Assembly (NCBI RefSeq): GCF_003344965.1
Contig: NZ_CP031194.1
Location: 8,308,001-8,372,000, forward strand
DNA length: 64,000 bases
Direction: 5' to 3'
Source: Streptomyces paludis
GTDB taxonomy: Bacteria > Actinomycetota > Actinomycetes > Streptomycetales > Streptomycetaceae
The notes under the pieces are model-generated. The model was given only the letters and a program-made list of their open reading frames with translations. It was not told where the DNA came from and made no database searches. Shown here one piece after another: positions 1 to 8,371 of this stretch. The first letter of the stretch is position 1; every line of letters begins with the position of its first letter. The position numbers and the translations under genes were made by a program.

Positions 1-250
1 TGTACGTGTCGGCCGTGCCCGTGACCGGGTTGAAGACGAGGTTCTGGGTCGCCGCGGTGCCGCAGGTGAACGCCCGCAGCTGGGTGCCGGTGGCCGTCGA
101 ACCATTCGGCAGGTCAAGGCAGTTGCCGCCGTTCTGATTCACCGCCGTCGACGTGAACGCCGTGGCGGCCAGGGCGGGTGGCGCCACCAGGAAGGCGGCC
201 ACCCCGGTGAGCAGGGCGATGAGTACGGAGAGCCATCGGGAGCGGTTCAC
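1..250 (-). CDS. Secreted protein with ricin-type lectin domain (5' part only)
   Basis: Reading leftwards from a GTG at 250-248, the frame stays open to the window edge, giving about 83 residues with no stop, so the C-terminal part lies outside. A GGAAAGG ribosome site sits 10 bases before the GTG. Residues 1-29 are a signal peptide: positive NRSR, then a hydrophobic run ending in an ALAA cleavage site. The mature part begins TAFTSTAVNQNGGNCLDLPN and continues with a GTQLRAFTC stretch, the Cys-Leu-Asp and Gln/Trp-repeat style of ricin B (beta-trefoil) carbohydrate-binding domains. It follows the secreted hydrolase at 280-3570 on the same strand after 29 bases, so it may be co-transcribed and bind the same polysaccharide. 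The catalytic part, if any, cannot be seen. An upstream ATG at 260 is in another frame. Confidence 0.7.
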   Translation of the reverse strand, partial: MNRSRWLSVLIALLTGVAAFLVAPPALAATAFTSTAVNQNGGNCLDLPNGSTATGTQLRAFTCGTAATQNLVFNPVTGTADTY

Positions 251-279
251 TGGTGCACATCCTTTCCTTCATCGGTCGG

Positions 280-3200
280 TCAGGGCCCGTACGCCTTCAC
301 TTCGAGAAGTCCGACGGAGCTGGTGCCGTTGCCGGTGAGCAGCACCCGCAGCCGGGTGGTGGCCGTGGCGGTGAACGAGACGGTGTTGTACCGGTCCTTG
401 GCGATCGGATAGGAGCCGGCGCCCGGCATGTCCACGTAGGCGCTGCCGTTCCAGTACTGGAGCTTCCAGGAGGCGGGCAGGGTGACGCCCTGGGCGTCGT
501 CGAAGAAGTACACCTCGGCCCGGTCGAGGGTTCTGGCCGACGGCCACGTCAGCTCGGCCCACTGCTGCCCGGTCTGGGGCCATGTTCCCCAGCGCGGGTT
601 CACGGTGTCGTTGGACGACGGCGGGTCGACACCGTCGTTGATCGCCGCGACGCTCTCCCAGGGGGAGGTGTACGAGGCGGACGGCGTCGCGGCCCGCGCC
701 AGGTTGGCCGGTGGCTGGACGCCGCCCCGGTTGTGGACCTTGATCTCGGTGAGCCCGGTCTTGGCCCCGGTGGCGTTGGTGGCGAGGATCCGTACGCGCT
801 GGGCGCTGACCGCCGGGAACCGCACCAGGTTGTAGTTGGCCCGGGGCGCGGCGGGGCTCTTCGTCTGGTCGGGGACCGGCACCCAGGAACTTCCGTCGTG
901 GTACTGGACGGTGTAGGCCGCGGGGGCGCGGTAGGTGGTGGAAGCCGGGCGGCTGTCCTTGAAGTACAGGCGCACCTCGTCGAGGGTGCGCGCGGTGCCG
1001 AAGTTCAGCTCGTACCAGTCCTGGCTGTTGGGCGATCCGCCCGCGCCCCAGAACGGTTCGTTGGTGGGATACCCGTCCACGGCGCCCGCGAGGTTGCTGC
1101 CCGACCCGGTGTGGGAGGCGGAAGCGGTCGCCCCCGAGGCCAGATTGACCGGGTCCCCGGTGAGGTCGACGCCGGCCTTGGCGAGCATGTCGACCATCCG
1201 GGGGCTGTTCTGCGTGACCTGGTTGGGGGCCTTGAGGCCGGGGACGGAGGTGCGGAACGTGACCGTGCCGTCCGTGGTGACATCCCCGGTGGCCGGGTCC
1301 CATGTGAAGGGGACGAGTGAGCCGACGGTGGCGACCCGGTTCCCGTTGATGAAGATCGAGTAGCCCTTGGGGATACCGGGGTAGTGCGTGACGCTGTCGG
1401 CCGGGTCGTCCCAGACCACGGACAGATCGGCGCCCCGGTAGCGGAGGTTGTTGACCGTGAAGTGGCTCCAGCCGATGTTGATCGGGGACAGCTCGACCTT
1501 GGCGTCGTTGCGCGGGCGCAGCCCGGCGACATCCTCGATCACGGTCCAGTTGCTGCTGCCGAGGATGTTGTGGTGGATCCAGGAGCGGTAGTCGATCCCG
1601 GTGCCGTTCCAGTTGGCCCAGAACTCGTTGGCGTCGGGCCACTGCGTGTTGCCGCCGACATACTGCGCCCAGGTGTTCCAGTAGAGCAGCTTCTTGTAAT
1701 CGGTCGCGCTCATCCAGGAGTTGGGATAGTTGCGCAGGACCGAGGAGTACAGCCGGAACTGCACGGTGGAGTTGATGGTCGAGAAGTTGTTGGAGCCCGG
1801 GTTGCCGGCCGCCGCCGCGGCCTGCTTGTCGGCCTGGTTCGCCGTGTAGAACGGGAAGACCGGGTACTGCGCCGGGTCGTCGTACAGCCGCAGGGCCTGC
1901 CGGTAGGTCGCGGTGTTGGGGACCGCCCCGACGGAGAACGGATAGTAGTTGTTGATCTCCTTCCAGGGCACCCACTCGTTGGTCGACTTGAGCCGGTGCT
2001 CGAACAGCTGCCTGTTCGGGTTCCACAGCACGTTGACGATGGCGTCCTTGATCTGCGTCGCCAGGGTGCGCAGCTCCGCGGCCTTGGCCGTGTTGCCGGT
2101 CGCCTCGTACGCCTGGGCGGCGGCGAGCGCGCCGCTGTACTGGTAGGCGGACTCGGTGCGGTCCATGTTGCCGGGCTTCCAGTGGAAGGACACCGCGTCG
2201 GCGTCGTTGCCGGTCAGCGCGCCCCAGTCGTACTCGATGAGCTTGTTCTTGTCACGGTCGTAGAAGTCCAGCTGGCCCTTGACGTCGCCCTCCGCGTAGT
2301 GGGCGAGCTGGCCGGCGATCGCGGGCTGGCCGCCGTGGATCTGGTAGCTCTTCCACGCGGCCTCGGCGATGTACTGGGTGTAGCTGTTGGACCAGTTCTC
2401 CGGGTCGCCGGGGTTGTCGAGGAAGCGGGCGCCCTTGGACGTCTGGCCGACGCTGAGCCAGTCCCCGTACGCGTAGGAGGGGTCACGCAGATACTTGAGG
2501 TCGTCGATGTGCATGGGCTGGGTGAGCGCGATCGCGTTGTTGTAGCCGAGGACGCCCTCCATCGAGGTGGGGAACTGGAAGGTCTGCCCGGGGATGTCGG
2601 CGTCGAGGTTGTTGAAGCGCATCAGCCACCAGCGGTAGTAGATGTTCTTCTTGATCGCGCCTTCCGGCACGTCGATGTACGGGACGTTCTGCGCCCACCA
2701 CAGGTTGTAGGCCCTGACATGGGTGGCGAACGCGGTGGCGCTCGAATAGGCGGCGTACGCGTTGTACTCGGTGAGCGACTCGGGGATCTCGTCGGTGACG
2801 AAGCCCATCACCACCTTCGCGGTCACGGTCGCGCCGGCCGCGATCGTCACGGACCGGTTGAGGCCGCCGCTGGAGGCGGAGAATCCGTCGCCGGTGAGCC
2901 GCGGGCGGATCGTGGTCAGGTTGTTGTACGCGTTGACCTGCCCGGTCAGCTCGGCGCCGCTGCCCGTGGTGGCGTACGGGGAGACCGCCCGCAGTTGCAG
3001 GGTGGTGGCGGCGGTGCCGTTGTTCCTGATCGACAGACTGGTCACGGCGACGTTGTTGTCGGTGATGAACTTCGTCTGGTCGACCGTGACCGAGCCGCTG
3101 GTGTGCACGCTCTTCCAGTGGCTGGGCGTCTGCCGGCGCTGCGCGACCTGCTCGGTGAAGGTGCCCGGGGTGACCGTGACGCTGTAGGCGTTCTGGTTGT

Positions 3201-3570
3201 TGATGGACTCCCAGTAGGCGACATTGCCGCCGAAGCCCAGCACGGCCGGGTTGTGGGTCTTCATGAAGACCGCGCGTCCCCGGGTCATCAGCCAGGGTCC
3301 GGCCGGGTCGTTGCCGGCGCGGGCCAGCAGCCGGTCCATCCAGAAGTCGGTCCCCGCGCTCTCCGCGTCGTAGATGGCCCGCATCATGTCGCCCGGGGTG
3401 TGGGCGACGGGCGGGGCCGGGATCGCGGGTCCGGCGAAGGACGGAAAGCCGATCGTCTGCGCCGCGGTGGCCGGGGGCGCGACGACGACGGAACAGACAC
3501 TGAGCACCAGCGCGACGAGGAGACTCCTCGTCCGCAGGCGTCGTAACAGGTGGACGTGCGGTCTTCTCAT
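280..3570 (-). CDS. Secreted (alpha/alpha)6 glycoside hydrolase with two discoidin-like domains
   Basis: A 1096-residue exported protein. The ATG at 3570 is chosen because a GGGAGC ribosome site precedes it and a typical signal peptide follows (RR-rich start, hydrophobic LLVALVLSVCSVVVA, ATAA cleavage at about residue 36); the frame stays open further upstream without a signal sequence. Residues about 45-780 look like an MGH1-like/trehalase-like (alpha/alpha)6 barrel hydrolase, rich in Trp, Tyr and Asn, with an EYDWGAL stretch, a long helical repeat region and a late INIGWSHFTVNNLRYRGADL segment. Residues about 807-945 and 955-1096 are two F5/8 type C (discoidin, CBM32-like) modules, each starting NLA(S/R)-A-T and ending in an E(I/V)K(V/A) strand. 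It probably releases sugars from plant or microbial glycan outside the cell. The exact substrate is not readable; the GH127 gene nearby suggests arabinose-containing glycans. It has its own promoter and operator-like site at 3673-3717. Confidence 0.85.
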   Translation of the reverse strand: MRRPHVHLLRRLRTRSLLVALVLSVCSVVVAPPATAAQTIGFPSFAGPAIPAPPVAHTPGDMMRAIYDAESAGTDFWMDRLLARAGNDPAGPWLMTRGRAVFMKTHNPAVLGFGGNVAYWESINNQNAYSVTVTPGTFTEQVAQRRQTPSHWKSVHTSGSVTVDQTKFITDNNVAVTSLSIRNNGTAATTLQLRAVSPYATTGSGAELTGQVNAYNNLTTIRPRLTGDGFSASSGGLNRSVTIAAGATVTAKVVMGFVTDEIPESLTEYNAYAAYSSATAFATHVRAYNLWWAQNVPYIDVPEGAIKKNIYYRWWLMRFNNLDADIPGQTFQFPTSMEGVLGYNNAIALTQPMHIDDLKYLRDPSYAYGDWLSVGQTSKGARFLDNPGDPENWSNSYTQYIAEAAWKSYQIHGGQPAIAGQLAHYAEGDVKGQLDFYDRDKNKLIEYDWGALTGNDADAVSFHWKPGNMDRTESAYQYSGALAAAQAYEATGNTAKAAELRTLATQIKDAIVNVLWNPNRQLFEHRLKSTNEWVPWKEINNYYPFSVGAVPNTATYRQALRLYDDPAQYPVFPFYTANQADKQAAAAAGNPGSNNFSTINSTVQFRLYSSVLRNYPNSWMSATDYKKLLYWNTWAQYVGGNTQWPDANEFWANWNGTGIDYRSWIHHNILGSSNWTVIEDVAGLRPRNDAKVELSPINIGWSHFTVNNLRYRGADLSVVWDDPADSVTHYPGIPKGYSIFINGNRVATVGSLVPFTWDPATGDVTTDGTVTFRTSVPGLKAPNQVTQNSPRMVDMLAKAGVDLTGDPVNLASGATASASHTGSGSNLAGAVDGYPTNEPFWGAGGSPNSQDWYELNFGTARTLDEVRLYFKDSRPASTTYRAPAAYTVQYHDGSSWVPVPDQTKSPAAPRANYNLVRFPAVSAQRVRILATNATGAKTGLTEIKVHNRGGVQPPANLARAATPSASYTSPWESVAAINDGVDPPSSNDTVNPRWGTWPQTGQQWAELTWPSARTLDRAEVYFFDDAQGVTLPASWKLQYWNGSAYVDMPGAGSYPIAKDRYNTVSFTATATTRLRVLLTGNGTSSVGLLEVKAYGP

Positions 3571-3672
3571 CGGATGCTCCCTGTCCAGTTGACAACAAGC
3601 GCGTGCTCGCGAGGGCGCCGTCGTGCGTGACCGGTGCTGACCCGTGCGTGACCCGAGGCGTGCCGAAACAGA

Positions 3673-3687
3673 CCTGAAAGGTTTTCG
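3673..3687. promoter_or_regulatory. Operator-like inverted repeat for the LacI-family regulator
   Basis: On the plus strand the site reads CCTGAAAGGTTTTCG, a GAAA-GGT-TTTC half-palindrome. Read in the direction of the promoter at 3689-3717 it begins one base downstream of the -10 box, so it covers the expected transcription start. A closely similar sequence sits in the same place relative to the binding-protein promoter at 4935-4949. Assignment to the regulator at 3754-4782 is inference. Confidence 0.5.
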
Positions 3688-3688
3688 C

Positions 3689-3717
3689 AACGTAGGAGCG
3701 GTCCGGGGAGGTGTCAA
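3689..3717 (-). promoter_or_regulatory. Promoter of the secreted hydrolase
   Basis: On the minus strand: TTGACA at 3717-3712, a 17-base spacer, then TACGTT at 3694-3689. This is a near-consensus vegetative sigma promoter. Transcription should start near 3682, about 110 bases before the ATG at 3570, so the hydrolase can be read independently of the regulator gene upstream of it. Confidence 0.6.
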
Positions 3718-3753
3718 GGGAGGCGGACGGGATGAGTCGGGCGGAGCACGGGT

Positions 3754-4782
3754 TCAGGACAGCGGCGCCGTCGACTCCCTGATCACCACACGGCACGGCA
3801 GGGTCTCGATCCCCGAGCGCCCGGCCCCCGAGATCGCGGTGAACAGGGCGTGCGCCGCCGCCCGCCCGACCTGTTCGAGGTTCATGTCGACACTGGTCAG
3901 CGGAGGGCGCGAGGACGCCGTGAGGACCTGCCAGTTGTCGAAGCCCATGACCGCCACGTCCTCCGGCACCCGGTGACCGCGCTCGCGCAGCACATCCATG
4001 ACGCCCCGGGCGATCTGGTCGCTGCCGCACAGCACGGCGTCGACATCGGCGTGCCGGTCCAGCAGCAGCGCGGTGGCCGCCCGCCCCCACCCCTCCGTCC
4101 AGGCCCCGAAACGCGGTGCCCCGACCGGGGCGAGGCCGGCCTCGGCCAGCGCCCGTCCGGCCCCCTCGGCCCGGTCCCGCGCCGCGAGATAGCCGGGGTC
4201 ACCGGTGATGTGCGCGATCCGGGTACGGCCGCAGGCGAGCAGGTGTTCCACCGCGATCCGGCCCGCGTCGACGTTGTCGGGGACGATGGAGAGATCCGCG
4301 GGATCGTCCGACGGCGCGTACGCGTGCACGACGGGTACGGGCAGCTCCCGCCCGAGCGACGGACGGGGGTCGGTCCGGCTGCCCACCACGATGAGACCGT
4401 CGACCCGGCGCCCGAGCAGCGCGCGGACATGGTGCTGCTCGCGGATCGCGTCCCCCCGGGCGTCGCAGAGGAAGACCGCGACCTCGCCCGCGCCGAAGGC
4501 GTCCTCCGCGCCCATGAGGATCGGGATGCTGAACCGGCCCTCCAGATCGCTGGTGAGCAGACCGACGGTGCCCGTCCGCCCCGCGAGCAGACCGCGGGCC
4601 AGCTGGTTGGGCCGGAACGAGAGCCGCTCGGCGGCCTCGATCACCCGCGCTCTCGTCTCGGCCCGCACCTGGCTGCGGCCGTTGAGGGCCTTGGAGGCGG
4701 TGGCCACCGACACGCCCGCCAGCCGGGCGACATCGCTGAGCGTGGCCGGACGGGAACGGGCGGGGCCGGTCGCCTGTGACAT
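3754..4782 (-). CDS. LacI-family transcriptional regulator
   Basis: 342 residues from the ATG at 4782, preceded by AGGAGA. Residues about 13-65 form the LacI helix-turn-helix plus hinge: TLSDVARLAGVSVATASKAL then RARVIEAAERLSFRPNQLA. The remainder is a periplasmic-binding-protein-like sugar-sensing domain (GRTGTVGLL, VDGLIVVGSR, RIAHITGDPG, DVAVMGFDNW). It is expected to bind DNA as a dimer and release it on binding a sugar derived from the glycan imported by its neighbours. It lies between the secreted hydrolase (same strand, downstream) and the divergent transport operon. Candidate operators are at 3673-3687 and 4935-4949; a looser GAAAC-N12-GTTTC repeat at 4814-4835 could serve autoregulation. 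Confidence 0.92.
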   Translation of the reverse strand: MSQATGPARSRPATLSDVARLAGVSVATASKALNGRSQVRAETRARVIEAAERLSFRPNQLARGLLAGRTGTVGLLTSDLEGRFSIPILMGAEDAFGAGEVAVFLCDARGDAIREQHHVRALLGRRVDGLIVVGSRTDPRPSLGRELPVPVVHAYAPSDDPADLSIVPDNVDAGRIAVEHLLACGRTRIAHITGDPGYLAARDRAEGAGRALAEAGLAPVGAPRFGAWTEGWGRAATALLLDRHADVDAVLCGSDQIARGVMDVLRERGHRVPEDVAVMGFDNWQVLTASSRPPLTSVDMNLEQVGRAAAHALFTAISGAGRSGIETLPCRVVIRESTAPLS

Positions 4783-4904
4783 GGGTGGTTCTCCTGTTCC
4801 ACTGCGCGTGGAAGAAACCGTACGCGAGAAGTTTCGGCCCGGAAGGCACAAGACCGTTTCCACAGGTTTCGGTTGCCCCCTCAAAGACCTTCCGTGCAAG
4901 GGGA

Positions 4905-4933
4905 TTGACGGGCCGTGAGCGGGGTTCTAGCTT
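4905..4933 (+). promoter_or_regulatory. Promoter of the sugar transport operon
   Basis: TTGACG at 4905-4910, 17 bases, TAGCTT at 4928-4933. The -35, spacing and -10 form match the hydrolase promoter at 3689-3717, and both are followed at once by a CTGAAAG...TTTTCG repeat. The leader to the ATG at 5059 is about 120 bases. Confidence 0.55.
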
Positions 4934-4949
4934 TCTGAAAGCCTTTTCG
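4930..4949. promoter_or_regulatory. Operator-like repeats at the transport-operon start site
   Basis: Two overlapping dyads: a perfect 13-base GCTTTC-T-GAAAGC at 4930-4942 overlapping the -10 box, and CTGAAAGCCTTTTCG at 4935-4949. The second is nearly the same as the site at 3673-3687, with one extra central base. Placement over the start of transcription fits repression by a LacI-type dimer. Binding is inferred. Confidence 0.5.
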
Positions 4950-5058
4950 GTTCATTTTCGCTCCTGTTCAGAGCCACCCCATCCCTGCCACCACATCCAT
5001 CGTTCCGGCCGGCCGGCCCGCCCACGGGCCCCCGCGCCGCCGCACAAGGGGGATCGTC

Positions 5059-6390
5059 ATGGCGAGCACGACCGGACCGCGTGGACCCTTACGCCGCCTT
5101 GTCACCGGTGCCGTCGCCCTGTTCGCCACCGCGGGCCTGATCACGGCATGCGGCACGGGCGAGGGCGGTACGGGCGGCGGCGGAGGGGACGGCAAAGGAG
5201 GTGGTGGTACGGCGGACGTCAGAGGCGTCGACGACGGCACCACACTGACGATGTGGACCCGCGCGGCGACCCGGCCGCAGAGCGAGGCCCTGGTCAAGGC
5301 GTACAACGCGGCCCACAAGAACAAGATCGAGCTGACCGTCATCCCCACCGACGACTACCAGGCCAAGGTCGGCGCCGCCGCAGGCTCCCGCGACCTCCCC
5401 GACCTCTTCGCCTCCGACGTGGTGTTCGTCCCCAACTACACCTCGAACCGGCTCTTCGCCGACCTCACCCGGCGCATCGACGCCCTGCCCTTCGCCGCGC
5501 ACCTGGCCCCGTCGCACATCAAGGCCGGTACGTACGAGGACAAGAAGTACGTCGTGCCGCACACCCTCGACCTGTCGGTGCTCTTCTACAACAAGGAGCT
5601 GTACCGGCGGGCAAAACTCGACCCCGAGAAGCCGCCCGCCACCCTGGCCGAGTGGGACCGCCAGGCCCGGGCCGTGGACGCGCTGGGCGACGGCGTCGAC
5701 GGCACCTTCTTCGGCGGCAACTGCGGCGGATGCGGTGTGTTCACCTGGTGGCCGTCCATCTGGGCCGGCGGGGAGGACGTGCTGAACGAGGAGGGCACCG
5801 AGGCGGCACTCGACTCCGGCACCGCGAAGAAGGTCTACGCGACCTACCGGGGATGGGTGCGCGACGGCATCGTCGCCCCCGGCGCCCGCGACGAGACGGG
5901 CGCGACCTGGACCGGGGTCTTCCCCAAGGGCAAGGTCGGTGTGATGCCCATGCCGTCGACCACCCTCGGGCTGATGCCCAAGGACCTCGACCTCGGTGTC
6001 GCGCCGATTCCCGGTCCCGACGGCGGCAGATCCACCTTCATCGGCGGCGACGCCATCGGCATCTCCGCCACCAGCCGCTCGGCCGACCAGGCATGGAACT
6101 TCCTCGCCTGGTCACTGGACGACGAGGCACAGGTCGACGTGGTCGCCGCGCACAAGGACGTGGTGGCGCGTACCGACCTGGCGTCCAACAAACACTCCGC
6201 CGCGGACCCGCGTCTGGTCCTGATCAACCAGCTCGTGGCGGACGGCCGGACCCCGTACGCCCTGAAGTTCGGCCAGACGTTCAACGACCCCAACGGGCCC
6301 TGGCTGAGCCTGATGCGCAACGCGGTCTTCGGTGACGGCGCGTCCGTGGAGAAGGACAACGACGCGGTCAGCGCCTCACTGACGGACTGA
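5059..6390 (+). CDS. Sugar ABC transporter substrate-binding lipoprotein
   Basis: 443 residues from an ATG with an AAGGGGG ribosome site. It starts with a lipoprotein signal (RR, hydrophobic stretch, lipobox LITAC with the lipid-anchored Cys31) followed by a Gly-rich linker. The rest is a family 1 extracellular solute-binding protein: TLTMWTRAATRPQSEALVKA, a DLPDLFASDVV strand, FPKGKVGVMPMPST, GGDAIGISATSRSADQAWNF near the C-terminus. It captures an oligosaccharide outside the membrane and delivers it to the two permeases that follow. It is the first gene of a four-gene plus-strand operon and sits just after a LacI-type promoter-operator. Confidence 0.93.
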   Translation: MASTTGPRGPLRRLVTGAVALFATAGLITACGTGEGGTGGGGGDGKGGGGTADVRGVDDGTTLTMWTRAATRPQSEALVKAYNAAHKNKIELTVIPTDDYQAKVGAAAGSRDLPDLFASDVVFVPNYTSNRLFADLTRRIDALPFAAHLAPSHIKAGTYEDKKYVVPHTLDLSVLFYNKELYRRAKLDPEKPPATLAEWDRQARAVDALGDGVDGTFFGGNCGGCGVFTWWPSIWAGGEDVLNEEGTEAALDSGTAKKVYATYRGWVRDGIVAPGARDETGATWTGVFPKGKVGVMPMPSTTLGLMPKDLDLGVAPIPGPDGGRSTFIGGDAIGISATSRSADQAWNFLAWSLDDEAQVDVVAAHKDVVARTDLASNKHSAADPRLVLINQLVADGRTPYALKFGQTFNDPNGPWLSLMRNAVFGDGASVEKDNDAVSASLTD

Positions 6391-6416
6391 CCACTGACCG
6401 GCTGACCACTGACCGG
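6387..6416. repeat. Short tandem direct repeat after the binding-protein gene
   Basis: The 15-base unit CTGACCACTGACCGG occurs at 6387-6401 and again at 6402-6416, overlapping the stop codon of the binding-protein gene. A third partial copy follows. No function is evident. Confidence 0.7.
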
Positions 6417-6466
6417 CCGACCGGCCCACCGTACGTCCCTCCCACGTCACCCGGCAGAGGAGAACC

Positions 6467-7429
6467 ATGCAGGTGAAGGCGCCCGACCGAGCGGCCGCCG
6501 CACACCGCGCCCCACCGCGGCGCCCGGCCCGGCGGCCCCGTACGGCCGCGTCGCGGTGGCGGTCCCGCAGGCTTCAGGGGCTCGGTTACGCGGCCCCCAC
6601 CGCGGTGTTCGTCGTGGTGTTCTTCCTGCTGCCCCTCCTCCTCGTCGGACAGATGTCGCTCAGCGACTGGCCGCTGCTCGCGGGCGACCAGGGCGCCAAC
6701 GCCCCCAAGAACTACACCGATGTCGCGGGCGGCACACTCCTGTGGCCCGCCGTCCGCTTCACCCTGCTCTACACCGCGATCGTCACGGTCGTCCTCCTCG
6801 CCCTGGCCCTCCTCCTGGCCCTGCTCGTACAGCGCTCCCGCCCCGGCACCGGGTTCTTCCGTACGGTCTACTTCCTGCCCGGCGCCCTGGGGCTGGCCTC
6901 CGCGTCCCTGCTGTTCTGGGGCCTCTACAGCCCCACCACCGGCCCCCTCAGCGGCATCCCGGAAAGACTCGGCCTCACCGACGAGCCGGTGTCCTTTCTC
7001 GGCACACCCACCTCCGCGCTCGTCTCGACGGTGTTTCTGGTCGTCTGGAAGTTCGCCGGCTTCTACATGCTCATCCTCCTCGTGGGACTCCAGGGCATCC
7101 CCCAGGAGGTGTACGAGGCGGCGCGGACGGACGGGGCGAGCCGCGGCCAGATCTTCCGCTCCATCACCCTCCCGCTGCTCCGGCCCTCCCTCGCGCTCTC
7201 CCTGCTCCTGTGCGTGACGGGATCACTGCTCGCCTTCGACCAGTTCTACGTGCTCACCAAGGGCGGACCCGACAACAGCACCGTGACCGTAGTGCAGTTG
7301 ATCTACCGCGAGGCGTTCCAGCGCCTGAACCTGGGGACCGCCGCGGCGCTCTCGATCATCGTGCTGGCCGCGCTGCTCCTCCTCAACTTCCTCCAGTTCC
7401 GCGGCCTGCGCCGCACCGACGCGCCATGA
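6467..7429 (+). CDS. Sugar ABC transporter permease (MalF-like)
   Basis: 320 residues from an ATG preceded by GGCAGAGGAGA. A basic, proline- and arginine-rich cytoplasmic N-terminus of about 40 residues is followed by six predicted membrane helices, the first being AVFVVVFFLLPLLLVG. The cytoplasmic EAA loop that contacts the ATPase is clear: YEAARTDGASRGQIFRSITL then PLLRPSL. It should form the channel heterodimer with the next permease. The stop overlaps the next ATG (ATGA at 7426-7429), showing translational coupling. Confidence 0.93.
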   Translation: MQVKAPDRAAAAHRAPPRRPARRPRTAASRWRSRRLQGLGYAAPTAVFVVVFFLLPLLLVGQMSLSDWPLLAGDQGANAPKNYTDVAGGTLLWPAVRFTLLYTAIVTVVLLALALLLALLVQRSRPGTGFFRTVYFLPGALGLASASLLFWGLYSPTTGPLSGIPERLGLTDEPVSFLGTPTSALVSTVFLVVWKFAGFYMLILLVGLQGIPQEVYEAARTDGASRGQIFRSITLPLLRPSLALSLLLCVTGSLLAFDQFYVLTKGGPDNSTVTVVQLIYREAFQRLNLGTAAALSIIVLAALLLLNFLQFRGLRRTDAP

Positions 7430-8310
7430 CCCGCACCCGTACCAGCACCCGCGCCCGTACGCACACCGCGAGGAGAAGGGACCCCGCCGTGCTCACCCGC
7501 GCCCTCGGCCGCACACCGCACTACGTCGTCGCCGGCGGCCTCGCCGTCCTCTTCCTCTTTCCCCTGCTGTGGAGCGCCTGGGCCTCCGTCAGCGCCCAGC
7601 CGGGCACCGCCCAGACCTCCGGATACGGCCTCGGCAACTACCGGACCCTGCTCGACTACGACGCGGGCCTGTGGCGCTACCTCCTGAACAGCACCGTCGT
7701 CTCCGCGCTCACCGTCGCCCTGACCCTCGGTGTGTCCCTGCTGGGCGGCTACGCCTTCGCCCGCTTCGACTTCCCGGGCAGAAACCTGCTCTTCCTGCTG
7801 ACCCTGGCCATCCTCATGGTCCCGTACGCCACCCTCCTCATCCCCCTCTACGTACTGCTCGGCCGGCTCCATCTGCAGAACTCGCTGGTCGGACTCAGCC
7901 TCGTCCTCACCATGTTCCAACTGCCGTTCGCCACCTTCATGATGCGGATCTCCTTCGAGGCGGTGCCACGCGAACTGGAGGAATCGGCCCTCGTCGACGG
8001 CTGCGGCACGGCGGGCGCGCTGCGCCGGATCCTCCTTCCGGCGGTACGCCCCGGACTGATCACGGTGGGGCTCTTCGCGTTCCTCGCGGCCTGGAACGAC
8101 TTCATCGCACCCCTGATCCTCATCTCGGACAGCGCGCGGGCACCGCTGCCGCTGGCCGTCGCGAACCTGCGGCAGCAGAGCATGGGAGCCGTCGACTACG
8201 GCGCCACCGAGGCGGGCGTGGTGGTCCTCGCCGTACCCTGCCTGCTCCTCTTCCTGCTGCTCCAACGGCACTACGTACAGGGCTTCATGTCGGGGGCCCT
8301 CAAAGGCTGA
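7426..8310 (+). CDS. Sugar ABC transporter permease (MalG-like)
   Basis: 294 residues from the ATG at 7426, which overlaps the previous stop as ATGA. An in-frame GTG at 7489 with an AGGAGAAGG site in front is a strong alternative start that would remove 21 Arg/Thr-rich residues and leave the helices intact. Six membrane helices are visible, beginning YVVAGGLAVLFLFPLLWS. The EAA loop reads ELEESALVDGCGTAGALRRI then LLPAVRPGL. No ATPase gene accompanies the pair; in Streptomyces such importers commonly share a multitask ATPase (MsiK) encoded elsewhere, which is inference here. Confidence 0.92.
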   Translation: MTRTRTSTRARTHTARRRDPAVLTRALGRTPHYVVAGGLAVLFLFPLLWSAWASVSAQPGTAQTSGYGLGNYRTLLDYDAGLWRYLLNSTVVSALTVALTLGVSLLGGYAFARFDFPGRNLLFLLTLAILMVPYATLLIPLYVLLGRLHLQNSLVGLSLVLTMFQLPFATFMMRISFEAVPRELEESALVDGCGTAGALRRILLPAVRPGLITVGLFAFLAAWNDFIAPLILISDSARAPLPLAVANLRQQSMGAVDYGATEAGVVVLAVPCLLLFLLLQRHYVQGFMSGALKG

Positions 8311-8371
8311 AACGGACGCGCCCCGCGTCGGACGACGGACAACCGGAAGGACACAGCGAAGGCATGAACTG

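Noticed and set aside
112..129. A 17-base match between the lectin gene (near 113-129) and the right arm of the palindrome at 12860-12876
   Set aside because: The match lies in a coding sequence (Asn-Cys-Leu-Asp of the lectin) on one side. One such match in a GC-biased 64-kb window can arise by chance, and no flanking similarity exists.
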